Shown here: one piece after another, positions 16,851 through 27,201 of the stretch | How positions within the stretch are numbered: the stretch's first letter is position 1 | Layout: every line of letters begins with the position of its first letter | Assembly: GCF_003264935.1 (NCBI RefSeq) | Contig: NZ_QLOE01000001.1 | Location: 174,932 to 238,931 of the forward strand | Source: Methanothermobacter tenebrarum | Lineage (GTDB): Archaea > Methanobacteriota > Methanobacteria > Methanobacteriales > DSM-23052 | Direction: 5' to 3' | Length of the DNA stretch: 64,000 nucleotides | The notes under the pieces: model-generated | Seen by the model: only the letters and a program-made list of their open reading frames with translations | Told to the model about the DNA's origin: nothing | The model's database searches: none | Program-made: the position numbers and the translations under genes

Positions 16851-17794
16851 TATTGTTGCTCCTTGAATCTTATATTGAATGTGGTTCCATTATTTGAATG
16901 TAAGGATAGTTCACCATTTATTTGTTTTGTAAGGGCATTGACTATCGAAAGTCCAAATGTTTTGCTTTCATCTAAATTGAAATCTTCTGGCAAGCCTATT
17001 CCATCATCTAAAACTTTAAAGAATAAAATCCATCCTTTTTCCTTGAATTCTACTCTTATGGTGCCTTTCCTGTCACATGGGAATGCATGTTTTATTGCGT
17101 TGGTGAAAAGTTCGTTTATGATGGAGTGCAAGTGGCATTGCTATTTTCACATCAAGTTCTCTGTTTTCTATGTCCATTTCGAGGCCGATTTTCCCGGGTT
17201 GTGTGACAGAGGCATAATGTTCATGGGCTGCTGTTATCATGTTCATCTGCCATAGGCGGCCGATCTCCTAATTGTACTGGTTCGAAGATGTTCAAGTAAA
17301 TGTCAGAAATTTTTATACCATCATTCAATAATGATTTTATCAGTTTACGAGCGTTTTCTGTGTCTATATTGAGTAAAAATTTTAGGTAGTCTTCAGCTTC
17401 TTTTTTTATAGGGGGTTTTCATCAGATGAAACTTTTAAGCACATGTTCTTTTTCTAGTTGATCTAGGGCTCCGTTGATATAAGAGGATATCTTTTCATAG
17501 GATCCGGGGTCCATCACATCCTCTGCAGATGCTTTTAGAACTCTTAGGGATTCTTTTAAACATTCTCTGGACAGTCCTATGCTCTTGAGTAGTATGTCGG
17601 CCCAGATCACATAGTCATTAAATAATCGTGGACTTGAAGCGTCTAAAGCTTCCTTTAAGTATCTTAGATGATATTTTAAATCTTGTAGGCATAATTTTTT
17701 ATCCCTTAAAGTATAACCTTGTGTTATATCTGTTTTTTAGAAGTTCATCCATTGCCTTATCTGCAATTTTTTCCGATTCAAATTCTTTGAACAA
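16850..17794 (-). pseudogene. Decayed sensor histidine kinase with B12-binding-type helical domain
   Basis: Pieces of one protein appear in order on the minus strand but in different frames. From 17794: an N-terminal helical region ('FESEKIADKAMDELLKN'), then after a frame change 'LQDLKYHLRYLKEALD...VIWADILLKSIGLS', then near 17420 stop codons and a frame change before 'EAEDYLKFLLNIDTENA', then 'IYLNIFEPVQ', a frame change and 'EIGRLWQMNMITAAHEHYAS', typical of the helical cap of B12-binding modules. It jumps straight to 'ENRELDVKIAMPLAL', then at about 17122 a one-base insertion and 'IINELFTNAIKHAFP', a HisKA_2-type HATPase N-box, with G1/G2 boxes to 16850. The His-box and sensor part are deleted. 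Confidence 0.8.
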
Positions 17795-17898
17795 TGAAAA
17801 AAACACCCCCCATTTCTATTTAAGACAGCTTCCCCCAAGATTATATTAAGGATAATTATAATTATTATTCATAATAAATATGACTTTAGGTGTTACAG

Positions 17899-18786
17899 AT
17901 GTTAACAGCCGTCCAGAAGGAAATACTCCAAACCCTTATCAACCTTTACAAAAAATCTGATGGAAAATCTATTAAAGGCGAAGAAATAGCAGAAATAATG
18001 AACAGAAACCCAGGGACCATAAGGAATCAGATGCAATCACTAAGAAGCCTAGGCCTCGTAAAGGGGGTTCCAGGGCCCAGGGGCGGGTACAAGCCAACAA
18101 TAAAAGCATTCCAGTACTTAGAAATATCGCCCATAGAAATGGAAGCCCAAGTACCCATCTACAAAAACGGAAAAAAAGTTGAAGACCTCTCAGTCTCAAA
18201 AATAGAATTCACAAGCATACCACACCCAGGAGAATGCGAAGCAGCCATAAAAGTAGTGGGTAGCATAAAAAACCTAGACTTAGGAGATAGAATAAGAGTA
18301 GGGCCAACCCCAGTAAACAAACTCGTAGTAGATGGTATCATAGTAGGAAGAGATGATATGGACAACATGATACTACTAGACACCACTGGCATCAGGAGCA
18401 TACCACAAAAGACGGTAATGGAAGTGGCAACCCAGGACCTTGTAACAATAAAACCAGAAATGACCCTTAAAGAAGTTGCGAAAATACTCTCAGAGAAAAA
18501 CATCGAAGGAGCGCCAGTAACCGAAGACAACAAAATAGTGGGCATGCTAACCCTCAGCGACATAAACAGGGCAATAGCAGAAGGCAAAGACCAATGCAAA
18601 GTAAAAGAGATCATGTCAACCAGCATAGTAACAGTCGACAAGACAGTGCTAATATCAGATGCCATAGAGATCATGAACAAACACAACATAGGCCGCCTAA
18701 TCCTAGTAGATTCTAAAAAGAGGCCCATAGGGATAGTGACACGCACAGACATACTAGATGCGATCTCAGGCCTCAAAAACAGGTAG
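17899..18786 (+). CDS. HTH plus tandem CBS-domain regulator
   Basis: Residues 1-70 form a winged HTH ('IAEIMNRNPGTIRNQMQSLR'), the middle 75-170 is an alpha/beta region found in methanogen homologues, and the C-terminal ~120 residues are two CBS motifs ('MTLKEVAKILSEKNIEGAPV' and 'ISDAIEIMNKHNIGRLILVD'), a Bateman module that binds adenosyl ligands such as AMP, ATP or SAM. It is thus a probable energy- or metabolite-sensing transcription regulator. ATG 17899 is chosen because GGTG lies 6 bases upstream; a GTG at 17890 is in frame. It precedes the deoxyhypusine synthase gene by 10 bases. Confidence 0.88.
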   Translation: MLTAVQKEILQTLINLYKKSDGKSIKGEEIAEIMNRNPGTIRNQMQSLRSLGLVKGVPGPRGGYKPTIKAFQYLEISPIEMEAQVPIYKNGKKVEDLSVSKIEFTSIPHPGECEAAIKVVGSIKNLDLGDRIRVGPTPVNKLVVDGIIVGRDDMDNMILLDTTGIRSIPQKTVMEVATQDLVTIKPEMTLKEVAKILSEKNIEGAPVTEDNKIVGMLTLSDINRAIAEGKDQCKVKEIMSTSIVTVDKTVLISDAIEIMNKHNIGRLILVDSKKRPIGIVTRTDILDAISGLKNR

Positions 18787-18796
18787 GAAGGTGACA

Positions 18797-19687
18797 ATGA
18801 GAGTCCAACATATGACAATAAAAAATGGAATGAAAGTAAAAGAACTAGTCAATGAAATGGGCCGGGCAGGAGTCCTCGGAGCAGGAAGAGTATACAAGGC
18901 CACTAAACTATTATCCGAAATGTTCCAAGACCATGAAATGAACGTCTTCCTTAGCATGGCAGGACCGCTAGTGGCGGGTGGCATGCGAAATATCATATCA
19001 GACCTTTTAAAGGAGGGTAAAATCCAGGCACTCATCACAAGCGGGGCTAACCTAACCCATGACCTTTTAGAAGCGTTCGGCGGCGGACACTACCACGACC
19101 TCCAACCCGGAGACGTGAAAGTAGGCCATATCAAGGACATTTACACAAAAACAGAAGATTTCGAAGTCTTCGAGGAGAAAATATTAAAGATCTTAGAGTC
19201 TATCACTTCTACTAGGCGCATTTTCTCCATAAGGGAATTTATCCATGAGATAGGAAAGCACATAGAAGATGAGGATTCCATAATAAAGAATGCAACCGAT
19301 AATAACATACCTATTTATGCTCCTGGGATAATCGATAGTATGATAGGACTTCAACTTTGGATGTTCACCCAGGAGAACCAATTATGCTTAGATGCGGTAG
19401 CTGATATGCACCACTTATCAGATCTAGTATTTGAATCAGAAAGGATAGGTGCCATAATACTAGGTGGTGGTGTGCCAAAACATTATACTCTAGCATCAAC
19501 TATACTTAGAGGAGGAGTTGATGCGGCTATTCAGATAATCATGGACAGGAGCGAGGCAGGAAGCCTCAGCGGCGCCCCATTAGAAGAGGCAAGAACATGG
19601 GCGAAAGCCCAAGCAGACTCTAAACTAGTAACCGTTATAGGGGATGCCACAATATTGTTCCCATTGATACTAGCAGGCGCGCTTTAA
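18797..19687 (+). CDS. dys: Deoxyhypusine synthase
   Basis: Transfers the aminobutyl group of spermidine to a lysine of archaeal initiation factor aIF5A, the first step of hypusine formation. Family motifs include 'SGANLTHDLLEAFGGGHY', 'GVPKHYTL' and 'SGAPLEEARTWAKAQ', which carries the active-site lysine, followed by 'GDATILFPL'. ATG 18797 has GGAAGGTGAC immediately upstream; an in-frame upstream ATG at 18758 would overlap the HTH-CBS gene. Likely co-transcribed with that gene. 296 aa is normal. Confidence 0.94.
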   Translation: MRVQHMTIKNGMKVKELVNEMGRAGVLGAGRVYKATKLLSEMFQDHEMNVFLSMAGPLVAGGMRNIISDLLKEGKIQALITSGANLTHDLLEAFGGGHYHDLQPGDVKVGHIKDIYTKTEDFEVFEEKILKILESITSTRRIFSIREFIHEIGKHIEDEDSIIKNATDNNIPIYAPGIIDSMIGLQLWMFTQENQLCLDAVADMHHLSDLVFESERIGAIILGGGVPKHYTLASTILRGGVDAAIQIIMDRSEAGSLSGAPLEEARTWAKAQADSKLVTVIGDATILFPLILAGAL

Positions 19688-19720
19688 TCTCACCCATACA
19701 AGAGGAAAATAAGTGTCTAT

Positions 19721-20915
<1,195 letters not shown>

Positions 20916-21055
20916 TTATATCTTCAAAAAGAAGAAACATAAAATTCGGAAATATTTACTCTTCTTTTTTGATAAAAGTCCACCCCCCCATAGTGTGGTG
21001 GTCCCCCCTCTTTTCCTTTCATAGGATGATCTTCCCCTGGGGAGGTGTCTTCCAT

Positions 21056-22090
21056 ATGAAGAGGCTCAGTCTGATATTCAAAGAATTGTTAAAAAAGGAG
21101 GGTATAGGTAAGGTTGGGAGTCTCTGTAGACTTGGATGGAATGATCCATTCCAGGAGATGGCAGTTTCAATCTTGGATGGGAGAGGGGCTATAATAAGAT
21201 TAAATGAGCCCGTGAAACTGGCTTGGAATTTGGATGGCGAACTTGCCGGTTCTAGCTATTACGCTTATTCTCCAAGTGACCATGATGACATTATAATAGG
21301 AAAAGAGAAGATCATAGAAGAAATTTCAAAATATGAACACCCTTATTTTATAATAGATTTAATGTATTGGGATGAACACACAATCAAGGAGAAAAGGAAG
21401 CTTGCTCTCCAATTAAACCAATCCTATGGGCTTATAAGAGATTATCTCTGGGGTGAACGACTAGTTCTAACATGGCTCAACAAAGAAGCTGAATCCTCCA
21501 TGCACTTCCCCCTTTCTAGGATAACAAGCTTCAAAGGCCCTACACACCAATTCTTAGCCGAAAATGGGATAAAAGAGGCGATACTCCTAGACCCGTGGGC
21601 AAAGAGGGATATAAAACCAGAGGATTTCACTTCAAAGGCGTTTATAATAGGTGGTATAGTTGATAAAACAGGTGACAAAAAAGGCACCACCCCAAGAATA
21701 GGTGAAAAACTCCAAGAAAACAAAATAAAAGTCAAAAGGAGGAAAATATCATTAATGGGGGATACAGTAGGAGTCCCAGATAGGATAAACTTAATCTTGG
21801 AAATTCTACTCAAGATGATGTTCGAAGATAAAAAAATGGAAGAAGCTATCCTCGAAATCCAACCATACAGGGATGCAAGATGGCGACTCAGAAAAGAATT
21901 GCCAAAACATAAAATCAAATTAAAAGGAATGGCCATAATCGAAAAAGAGATATTCCATAAATATTCAAGGTGGCTTAACATTAGATGGAAAGACTTCCAA
22001 AAAGTAGTGGACGATCTGAACCTAAAAGCCGTTGAAAAGGAAAAAATCAAAAAAATTAAAGAAAAATTCCATCACATAATTTCCAATTAA
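21056..22090 (+). CDS. trm10: tRNA (purine-9-N1)-methyltransferase, Trm10 family
   Basis: SPOUT-fold methyltransferase for position 9 of tRNA (m1G9 and/or m1A9). The C-terminal half has the Trm10 signature region 'FIIGGIVDKTGDKKGTTPRI' near residue 200, comparable to the GGLVDR-K-GLT motif of other members. The N-terminal half is the archaeal-type extension. GGGGAGGTGTC precedes ATG 21056; upstream in-frame starts are not supported. The leader (about 20975-21001) can form a CCACC/GGTGG stem. 344 aa. Confidence 0.78.
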   Translation: MKRLSLIFKELLKKEGIGKVGSLCRLGWNDPFQEMAVSILDGRGAIIRLNEPVKLAWNLDGELAGSSYYAYSPSDHDDIIIGKEKIIEEISKYEHPYFIIDLMYWDEHTIKEKRKLALQLNQSYGLIRDYLWGERLVLTWLNKEAESSMHFPLSRITSFKGPTHQFLAENGIKEAILLDPWAKRDIKPEDFTSKAFIIGGIVDKTGDKKGTTPRIGEKLQENKIKVKRRKISLMGDTVGVPDRINLILEILLKMMFEDKKMEEAILEIQPYRDARWRLRKELPKHKIKLKGMAIIEKEIFHKYSRWLNIRWKDFQKVVDDLNLKAVEKEKIKKIKEKFHHIISN

Positions 22091-22155
22091 ATCCCATCCC
22101 AAGGTGGGGGGCTTTCAACGTTTTAACCGCAGCTTCACATTCACAGCCAGTTTTC

Positions 22156-22524
22156 TCATAATAGTTTTTCATCTTTTCTTCGCCAAGGAGGCGACACTAT
22201 ACATAAAAAAGAAAGGTTTGAATCACCAATATTCTCGATATACTGCACACTCCTTGGGGGGATGAAAATGGCATCACCAGAGCCTACACTTCTCTTCTCA
22301 TCATCAATATGCATTATGCCCTGGCCCTCGAGGATATAGTAGACTTCCACAGATTCTTTTAGACAATGTGGTAGCGAAGCTTCTCCAGGTTCAAGAATAG
22401 CATGAGCCAAACTAAAACCCATCTTCAAACCTTCACGTTGAGGATGCAAAAGTTCACAAAGCAGAGTACCATCCAATACCCTACTATAAAAACAATCCCT
22501 TAGGTTCCTAACGATAATAAGCAA
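22156..22524 (-). CDS. Single-domain cupin protein
   Basis: 122 aa forming one cupin domain: motif 1 around 'HCLKESVEVYYILEGQGIMHID' (residues about 53-74; metal ligands H, E) and motif 2 'GDAIFIPPRSVQYIEN' (Pro-rich, His replaced by Gln). Small cupins of this type bind sugars, nucleotides or metals; the substrate is unknown. The start is uncertain: TTG 22524 follows GGAGG by only two bases, so an ATT/ATC a few codons later may be used. It faces the decayed region 22572-23677. Confidence 0.75.
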   Translation of the reverse strand: MLIIVRNLRDCFYSRVLDGTLLCELLHPQREGLKMGFSLAHAILEPGEASLPHCLKESVEVYYILEGQGIMHIDDEKRSVGSGDAIFIPPRSVQYIENIGDSNLSFLCIVSPPWRRKDEKLL

Positions 22525-22571
22525 ACCTCCAATAATTTTTATTAAAGAGAAGTCTCTTTAAAATTTTATAA

Positions 22572-22873
22572 AAGTAATTATTGGTTATGCTGGTCTGGCG
22601 AAAGTATTATCATAAAAAATTTCACCTTCAAATACCCAGATCACAAGGATATCATGCTAAAAATACTTAAAGGGATGTGGAAGTGAGATAGTATTCGGAA
22701 AAGCATCTGCTCCCAGGATAAAATGGGCGAAAAATTATTTCGAAGAAGCCTCAAGTATAGCAACAACACTTATAATGGATTTCAATAGAGGAGACCGCGA
22801 ACAAGTCAAAGAAGACTTTGAGGATGGTGCTGTGGCAACTTGTGCAGCTACAGCAGAACAAAGAAGCTTATAG
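22572..22873 (+). pseudogene. Gene remnant of unknown identity
   Basis: One frame carries protein-like sequence from about 22580 ('VIIGYAGLAKVLS') broken by stops at about 22616 and 22658, then open for about 70 codons to TAG 22871, including 'KASAPRIKWAKNYFEEASS' and 'TTLIMDFNRGDREQVKEDFE'. There is no start codon or ribosome binding site that would make an intact gene. I cannot name the family. It lies at the front edge of the decayed sugar locus. Confidence 0.45.
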
Positions 22874-23024
22874 GCTCTTATTCCAAGTCCAAGTAATCAT
22901 CATAGGAGAATGGAAATTTTTAAAAAATCTTTAATAAAAAAACTTATATAGAGATATACTCCACAAATAGTTTACCTATAATAATTCTGGAATGATTATC
23001 CATTAACTCTGGGAATATTCGCTA

Positions 23025-23677
23025 ATGTTGATATCAATTGTTATACCAGCCCTTAATGAAGAGGGTCTTGTGGAGAAACCGGAAAATCAATCCCTGTAAG
23101 TGCCAGGAAATGAGATTTTAAGGTTGAATACGCATTTGATAACGCATCATAGGATAATATAAGTTTAGAGGCTGAAAAGGCTGGTTCAATGGTTGTCATG
23201 GAAGATAGGAGGGTTTATGGTAACACTTATCAGCGAGGATTCAAAGAAGCCCAAGAGAATATTATAATCATGGGAGACGCTGACTTCACCTACCCATTCG
23301 AGATGACACCAAAATTCATGAAGGAGATACTCAAAGGATACGATTTTGAAATAGAAGACCGACTGAATGGTATGATGGAGGCTGATGCGATGCCAGCCCT
23401 CCACAGATATATAGGAACCCCACCTCTTCTCAAATGCTTAACGTCCTATCCAAAGACAAGAAACACTCACTGTGGTATGAGAGCCATCACAAGAGAAGCC
23501 CTCCAAAGATTAAATTTAAAGCGCTTGGGATGGGAATTCACCACAGAAAAAAACCTAAGAATCAAACAAATACCCATACCACACAGAAAATGAGGAGGAG
23601 AAGCTAAACTCCACTCATTCAAAGACGGCTGGAGACACATAAAATACATGCTAAAAAAGAAAAGTGGGTGCTATAGA
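23025..23677 (+). pseudogene. Decayed GT2 glycosyltransferase (polyprenyl-phosphate type)
   Basis: ATG 23025 begins 'MLISIVIPALNEEG', the GT2 N-terminus, then the frame breaks. From about 23170 a long open frame gives 'RRVYGNTYQRGFKEAQENII' and 'MGDADFTY' (the DXD site), 'HCGMRAITREALQRL', and a TGA at 23591-23593 interrupts just before 'GGEAKLHSFKDGWRHIKYM', the normal C-terminal motif of this family. The in-frame stop, the frame breaks between 23080 and 23170 and the missing C-terminal membrane region show it is inactive. Reading runs in frame straight into the next gene's start at 23678. Confidence 0.85.
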
Positions 23678-24808
23678 ATGAAAATAGCGTTCATTTATGA
23701 TTGTGCATATCCTTGGGTTAAAGGTGGTGCTGAAAAAAGAATTTATGAGATTGGGAAAAGGCTTGCTATGCGAGGTCATGAAGTTCATTTTTTCTGCCTT
23801 AAATGGTGGGAAGGAAAAAATAAAATCCAAAAGGACGGTATATATTATCATGGAGTGGGTGAAAAGGTTCAACTTTACAAAAATGGTAAAAGATCTATCA
23901 ATGAGGGATTATATTTCGGATTAAAGATTTTGACAAGTTTCAAAGGAGATGCAGATATAATAGATTGCCAACAATCTCCATATTTCCCGTGTTTTTCTGC
24001 TAAATTACATTCCTTAAATAAGAAGGCAAGTTTTTTTATAACATGGTATGAGATCTGGGATGATTATTGGTTTGAATATTTTGGGAAAAAAGGCTTATTC
24101 GGTTTACTCGTTGAAAAATTCGTTTCTAAGATTCCACATATTCCAATCGCCATTTCTGAAAGAATTAAAAATGATATGATAAAATATTTAGGGATGCCTG
24201 AGAACCTTATAAAAGTCGTGCCTAATGGTGTGGATTTCCACAAGATCAGAAAAGTAGCTCCAAAAGATGAAAATCTCGATATAGTTTATGTGGGTAGATT
24301 AATTTCGCACAAGAACGTGGATGTTCTACTAAAGGCCATAGCATTATTGAAAAACAGAATTCCAGATATTAAATGTGGAATAATTGGCAACGGCCCTGAA
24401 AAAGAACATCTCATAGGATTAAGTAAAAAACTTGATATATCTAATAATGTTAAGTTTTTTGGATTTATAGAAAAGGACGAAGAAGTTTATTCTTACATGA
24501 AATCTTCGAAAATATTTGTTTTACCATCTACGAGAGAAGGTTTTCCAAACACTATTCTAGAGGCCAATTCTTGTGGTTTACCCGCGATTATAGTTAGACA
24601 TGAAAAAAATGCTGGTACGGGCGTGGTTAAAGAGGGCTATAATGGGTTTATTGTTGATTTATCTCCTGAAGAAATCGCAGATAGAATTAGTAATTTGCTT
24701 GAAAATGATCTTTCAAATCTCAAAAGAAACGCTCTGGAATTTGCAAAGAAACATGATTGGAATATTATCGTTAACAAAATAGAAAAAATTTACAAGGAGT
24801 CATTATAA
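23678..24808 (+). CDS. GT4-family glycosyltransferase
   Basis: GT-B fold enzyme: the N-terminal 'AYPWVKGGAEKRIYEIGKRL' is the GGAE acceptor-side motif, and the C-terminal half has 'VPNGVDFHKI', 'YVGRLISHKNVDVLLKA' and the E-x7-E donor motif in 'PSTREGFPNTILEANSCGLP'. It transfers a sugar from a nucleotide-sugar in surface polysaccharide or glycoprotein assembly. ATG 23678 is preferred; the in-frame ATG 23648 belongs to the decayed GT2 upstream. Base composition and codon use are more AT-rich and less ATA/AGA-dominated than in housekeeping genes, consistent with transfer. The next gene starts directly after its stop. Confidence 0.9.
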   Translation: MKIAFIYDCAYPWVKGGAEKRIYEIGKRLAMRGHEVHFFCLKWWEGKNKIQKDGIYYHGVGEKVQLYKNGKRSINEGLYFGLKILTSFKGDADIIDCQQSPYFPCFSAKLHSLNKKASFFITWYEIWDDYWFEYFGKKGLFGLLVEKFVSKIPHIPIAISERIKNDMIKYLGMPENLIKVVPNGVDFHKIRKVAPKDENLDIVYVGRLISHKNVDVLLKAIALLKNRIPDIKCGIIGNGPEKEHLIGLSKKLDISNNVKFFGFIEKDEEVYSYMKSSKIFVLPSTREGFPNTILEANSCGLPAIIVRHEKNAGTGVVKEGYNGFIVDLSPEEIADRISNLLENDLSNLKRNALEFAKKHDWNIIVNKIEKIYKESL

Positions 24809-25711
24809 ATGAATTTAAAAGGTAAAAAAGTTGTCGTAACTGGCGGGGCAGGCTTTATAGGTTCTCACTTAGTCCAACGTCTTTTAAATGAAGGATCTGA
24901 AGTTTTGGTATTAGACAACCTTTCTGTTGGGAATGAAGAATTTATTCCTGAAGGTGCTCTCTTTAAAAAAATGGATATTCGTTCAAGGAACTTGGATAGT
25001 GTCATGGCTGAGTTTGAACCAGATATTGTTGTACATCTTGCTGCAGTCCATTATATACCTTATTGCAATGCGAATCCAGAAGAAACCTTCGATGTGAATG
25101 TTATGGGGACAAGGAATGTTCTTAAGGCATCTAAAGCAAAAATGTTTTTATTCTCTTCATCTGCAGCAGTTTATCCACCTTTAAACAGACCATTAACTGA
25201 AGATTTGTATGGTCCAATTGACATTTATGGAAAGACTAAGCTCATTTGTGAAGATTTAGTAAGGTTATATTCTGAAGAGGCAATAATTGCCAGATTATTC
25301 AATGTTTACGGTCCAAATGATCCAAATCTTCATGTAATCCCCGAAATATTCAAACAAATAAATGATGGGAAAAGGGAACTCAAATTAGGAAATTTAACAC
25401 CAAAAAGAGATTATATTCACGTTGATGATGTTTGTGAAGCCTTAATTGTTCTTTTAAAGCATGGAAACAGCGGCAAATATAATGTTGGAACTGGTAAGGA
25501 GTATTCAGTGAAACAAATTGTTGATATTATAAGCGAAATTATAGGAGAAGAAATAAATATCATCAAAGATGCGAAAAGGGTTAGAAAAGTTGAAAGAGAA
25601 CATTTACTTGCAGATATAACAAAAATTAAGACCAAAACTGGATGGAAACCAAAAATAGACTTGAAAGAAGGTTTAAAGAGAACATTCATGGAAATAAAAG
25701 ATTATAATTGA
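24809..25711 (+). CDS. NAD-dependent sugar epimerase/dehydratase (GalE-like)
   Basis: Extended short-chain dehydrogenase: 'TGGAGFIGSHLV' NAD-binding loop at residues 11-22, 'SSSAAV' and catalytic 'YGKTK' (Y-x3-K), followed by 'RLFNVYGP'. 300 aa, as for UDP-glucose 4-epimerases and related dehydratases. It probably supplies the nucleotide-sugar used by the adjoining glycosyltransferase, whose stop codon touches its ATG; AAGGAG lies 10 bases upstream. Exact sugar substrate unknown. Confidence 0.9.
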   Translation: MNLKGKKVVVTGGAGFIGSHLVQRLLNEGSEVLVLDNLSVGNEEFIPEGALFKKMDIRSRNLDSVMAEFEPDIVVHLAAVHYIPYCNANPEETFDVNVMGTRNVLKASKAKMFLFSSSAAVYPPLNRPLTEDLYGPIDIYGKTKLICEDLVRLYSEEAIIARLFNVYGPNDPNLHVIPEIFKQINDGKRELKLGNLTPKRDYIHVDDVCEALIVLLKHGNSGKYNVGTGKEYSVKQIVDIISEIIGEEINIIKDAKRVRKVEREHLLADITKIKTKTGWKPKIDLKEGLKRTFMEIKDYN

Positions 25712-26040
25712 GCAATCAACAAGGAAACGTAAAGAGTTTAAACTATGGTAATAGAAAAATAAATGGAATTTATGGAGGATATTTTGCCTCCTAAAAAAAT
25801 CAAAAATTCAGAAAAATTTTTCAAATTTTGAGAAAGAAAGAATAGTCGAACAACAACCAAGAACTCTAAGTTAATTGCAATGCTTCTATTATTGCGCTAA
25901 AAGATGATTTAATCTCTCTTGAGGCGTTGAATTCTATATAATAGGTTCTCCAAAGAATTCGTTATTAAACAGAATTTATAGGCTAAAAGGGGGGTGGATA
26001 TTCTATTGCTTCAATACTCAATCTTGCATTTTAGCACGAT
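25712..26040. other. Non-coding stretch after the epimerase gene
   Basis: About 330 AT-rich bases without a supported gene, promoter or clear terminator. Short open frames lack ribosome binding sites. It separates the intact sugar genes from the GT4 fragment that follows and probably is degraded coding DNA. Confidence 0.4.
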
Positions 26041-26346
26041 ATTGTTGATAACACCCCATATTTCCCACCAAGAGGAAATGGAGTGGAAAATCACCCTAAT
26101 ATCTCTAAGAAATTATCAAGAAAAGGCCGTGAAGTGACTGTACTTTCAACTGGAAATAACCTCAAAGAGACGTATGATAATTTCAAGCTTATAAGAATTA
26201 AAAATAAGCTTTCGATTTCAAACACACCCCTCAACATGTTTTTACCACTCAAGAGATTATTAAATGTCTACAGAGCAACAATAACCGTCTTAGAACAGAA
26301 ATTATATACCTTCAAGGGGTGGAAAAGCCTACTCAGTCAAAAGTGA
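26041..26346 (+). pseudogene. N-terminal fragment of a GT4 glycosyltransferase
   Basis: In one frame from about 26044 it reads 'TPYFPPRGNGVENHPNISKK' and on through 'GREVTVLSTGNNLKETYD', which is the N-terminal acceptor domain of GT4 enzymes (normal: YFPPxxGGxExHxxxLAxxLxxxGHxVTVxT). It degenerates after about residue 85 and no donor domain follows. The first Met is inside the domain and there is no ribosome binding site. Dead gene. Confidence 0.75.
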
Positions 26347-26634
26347 TTAATAGCAAAAAACTTAAAACCATCCAAGAATTTATAGAATAAGAGATACAAA
26401 AGAAGTTCTCTTTTTCAGACAACAAAAGAAAATTCATAAAGACCTTGGAAAACGAAAAATTGAATAAAGATTGAAATCAAATAAAAATTGTTGAAAATCT
26501 AAATACCCTACTTGTGGGGGGTGATAAAAAGAAAAGATAGAAAATTTCTCATAATTTCTTTAAAGGTAAAATAGGAAGAGAATAGGAGGTTAACCCATCT
26601 AAAAGATGGTAAAGTAACTGTGGAGGTCGTGTCT
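26347..26634. other. Non-coding stretch before the Yip1 gene
   Basis: AT-rich, without a credible gene. It includes a small stem CCATCT-AAA-AGATGG (26595-26609) and the ribosome binding site GGAGGT (26622-26627) of the next gene. The first part is probably residue of the decayed GT4. Confidence 0.4.
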
Positions 26635-27201
26635 TTGATCCTGAAAAAAATGATGAATTTCTCCAAGGATCTTTTGAGGGTTATGATATCCCCAGAAGAA
26701 ACATTTAAGGTTGTGAAGGATAAAAATTTGGAAAACCAAGGATTGTACTTTTACATTTTCATGTGCGCATTCCTTGGTTTCATGTTAGGTGGAGTGGCAT
26801 CAGCCATAACCGGAGTGTGGATAATCTTCCCAATAGCCTTCGCCGTGATAGTCACAGTAATAGCACTGGTAAAACTCATAATATGGGCCATAGTTTCACA
26901 TATTGTCGCAGTTTTTGTCTTTAAAGGAAAAGGAAGCCTTGAAAGCACCATTAAGCTCATGGGATTTTCAGCAGCACCATTCATCCTTGGAATATTCGCT
27001 CTAATGACCCTAATACTAGCTGGGACATTTTTCACATCAACTATGCTGTTCACCATAATGTACATCTGGGCCATTATAATTGGGTCAGCAGCTGTGAACA
27101 TCGAACATAGGATCGGTTTTGGGAGATCATTCTTATCGGTCCTTGGAATACCAGCCCTTATAATAATAGGGTTGATGATGCTCGTGGGGGTTTTACAATG
27201 A
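26635..27201 (+). CDS. Yip1-domain membrane protein
   Basis: About 188 aa with five hydrophobic segments of the Yip1/YIF1 family type. The family signature is visible in the N-terminal 'VMISPEETFKVV' (the P-x-E-T-F motif before helix 1) and the mid-protein 'GKGSLESTIKLMGFSAAPFI'. The TTG start at 26635 has GGAGGT 7 bases upstream and is preferred over the upstream GTG at 26620. Its stop overlaps the start of the next gene by 4 bases (ATGA), so they are translationally coupled. Prokaryotic Yip1 proteins have no settled function. Confidence 0.85.
   Translation: MILKKMMNFSKDLLRVMISPEETFKVVKDKNLENQGLYFYIFMCAFLGFMLGGVASAITGVWIIFPIAFAVIVTVIALVKLIIWAIVSHIVAVFVFKGKGSLESTIKLMGFSAAPFILGIFALMTLILAGTFFTSTMLFTIMYIWAIIIGSAAVNIEHRIGFGRSFLSVLGIPALIIIGLMMLVGVLQ

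Noticed and set aside
23591..23593. In-frame TGA in the GT2 remnant as a selenocysteine codon
   Set aside because: No SECIS-like element was seen, the family position is not a Cys, and other frame breaks show the gene is dead.
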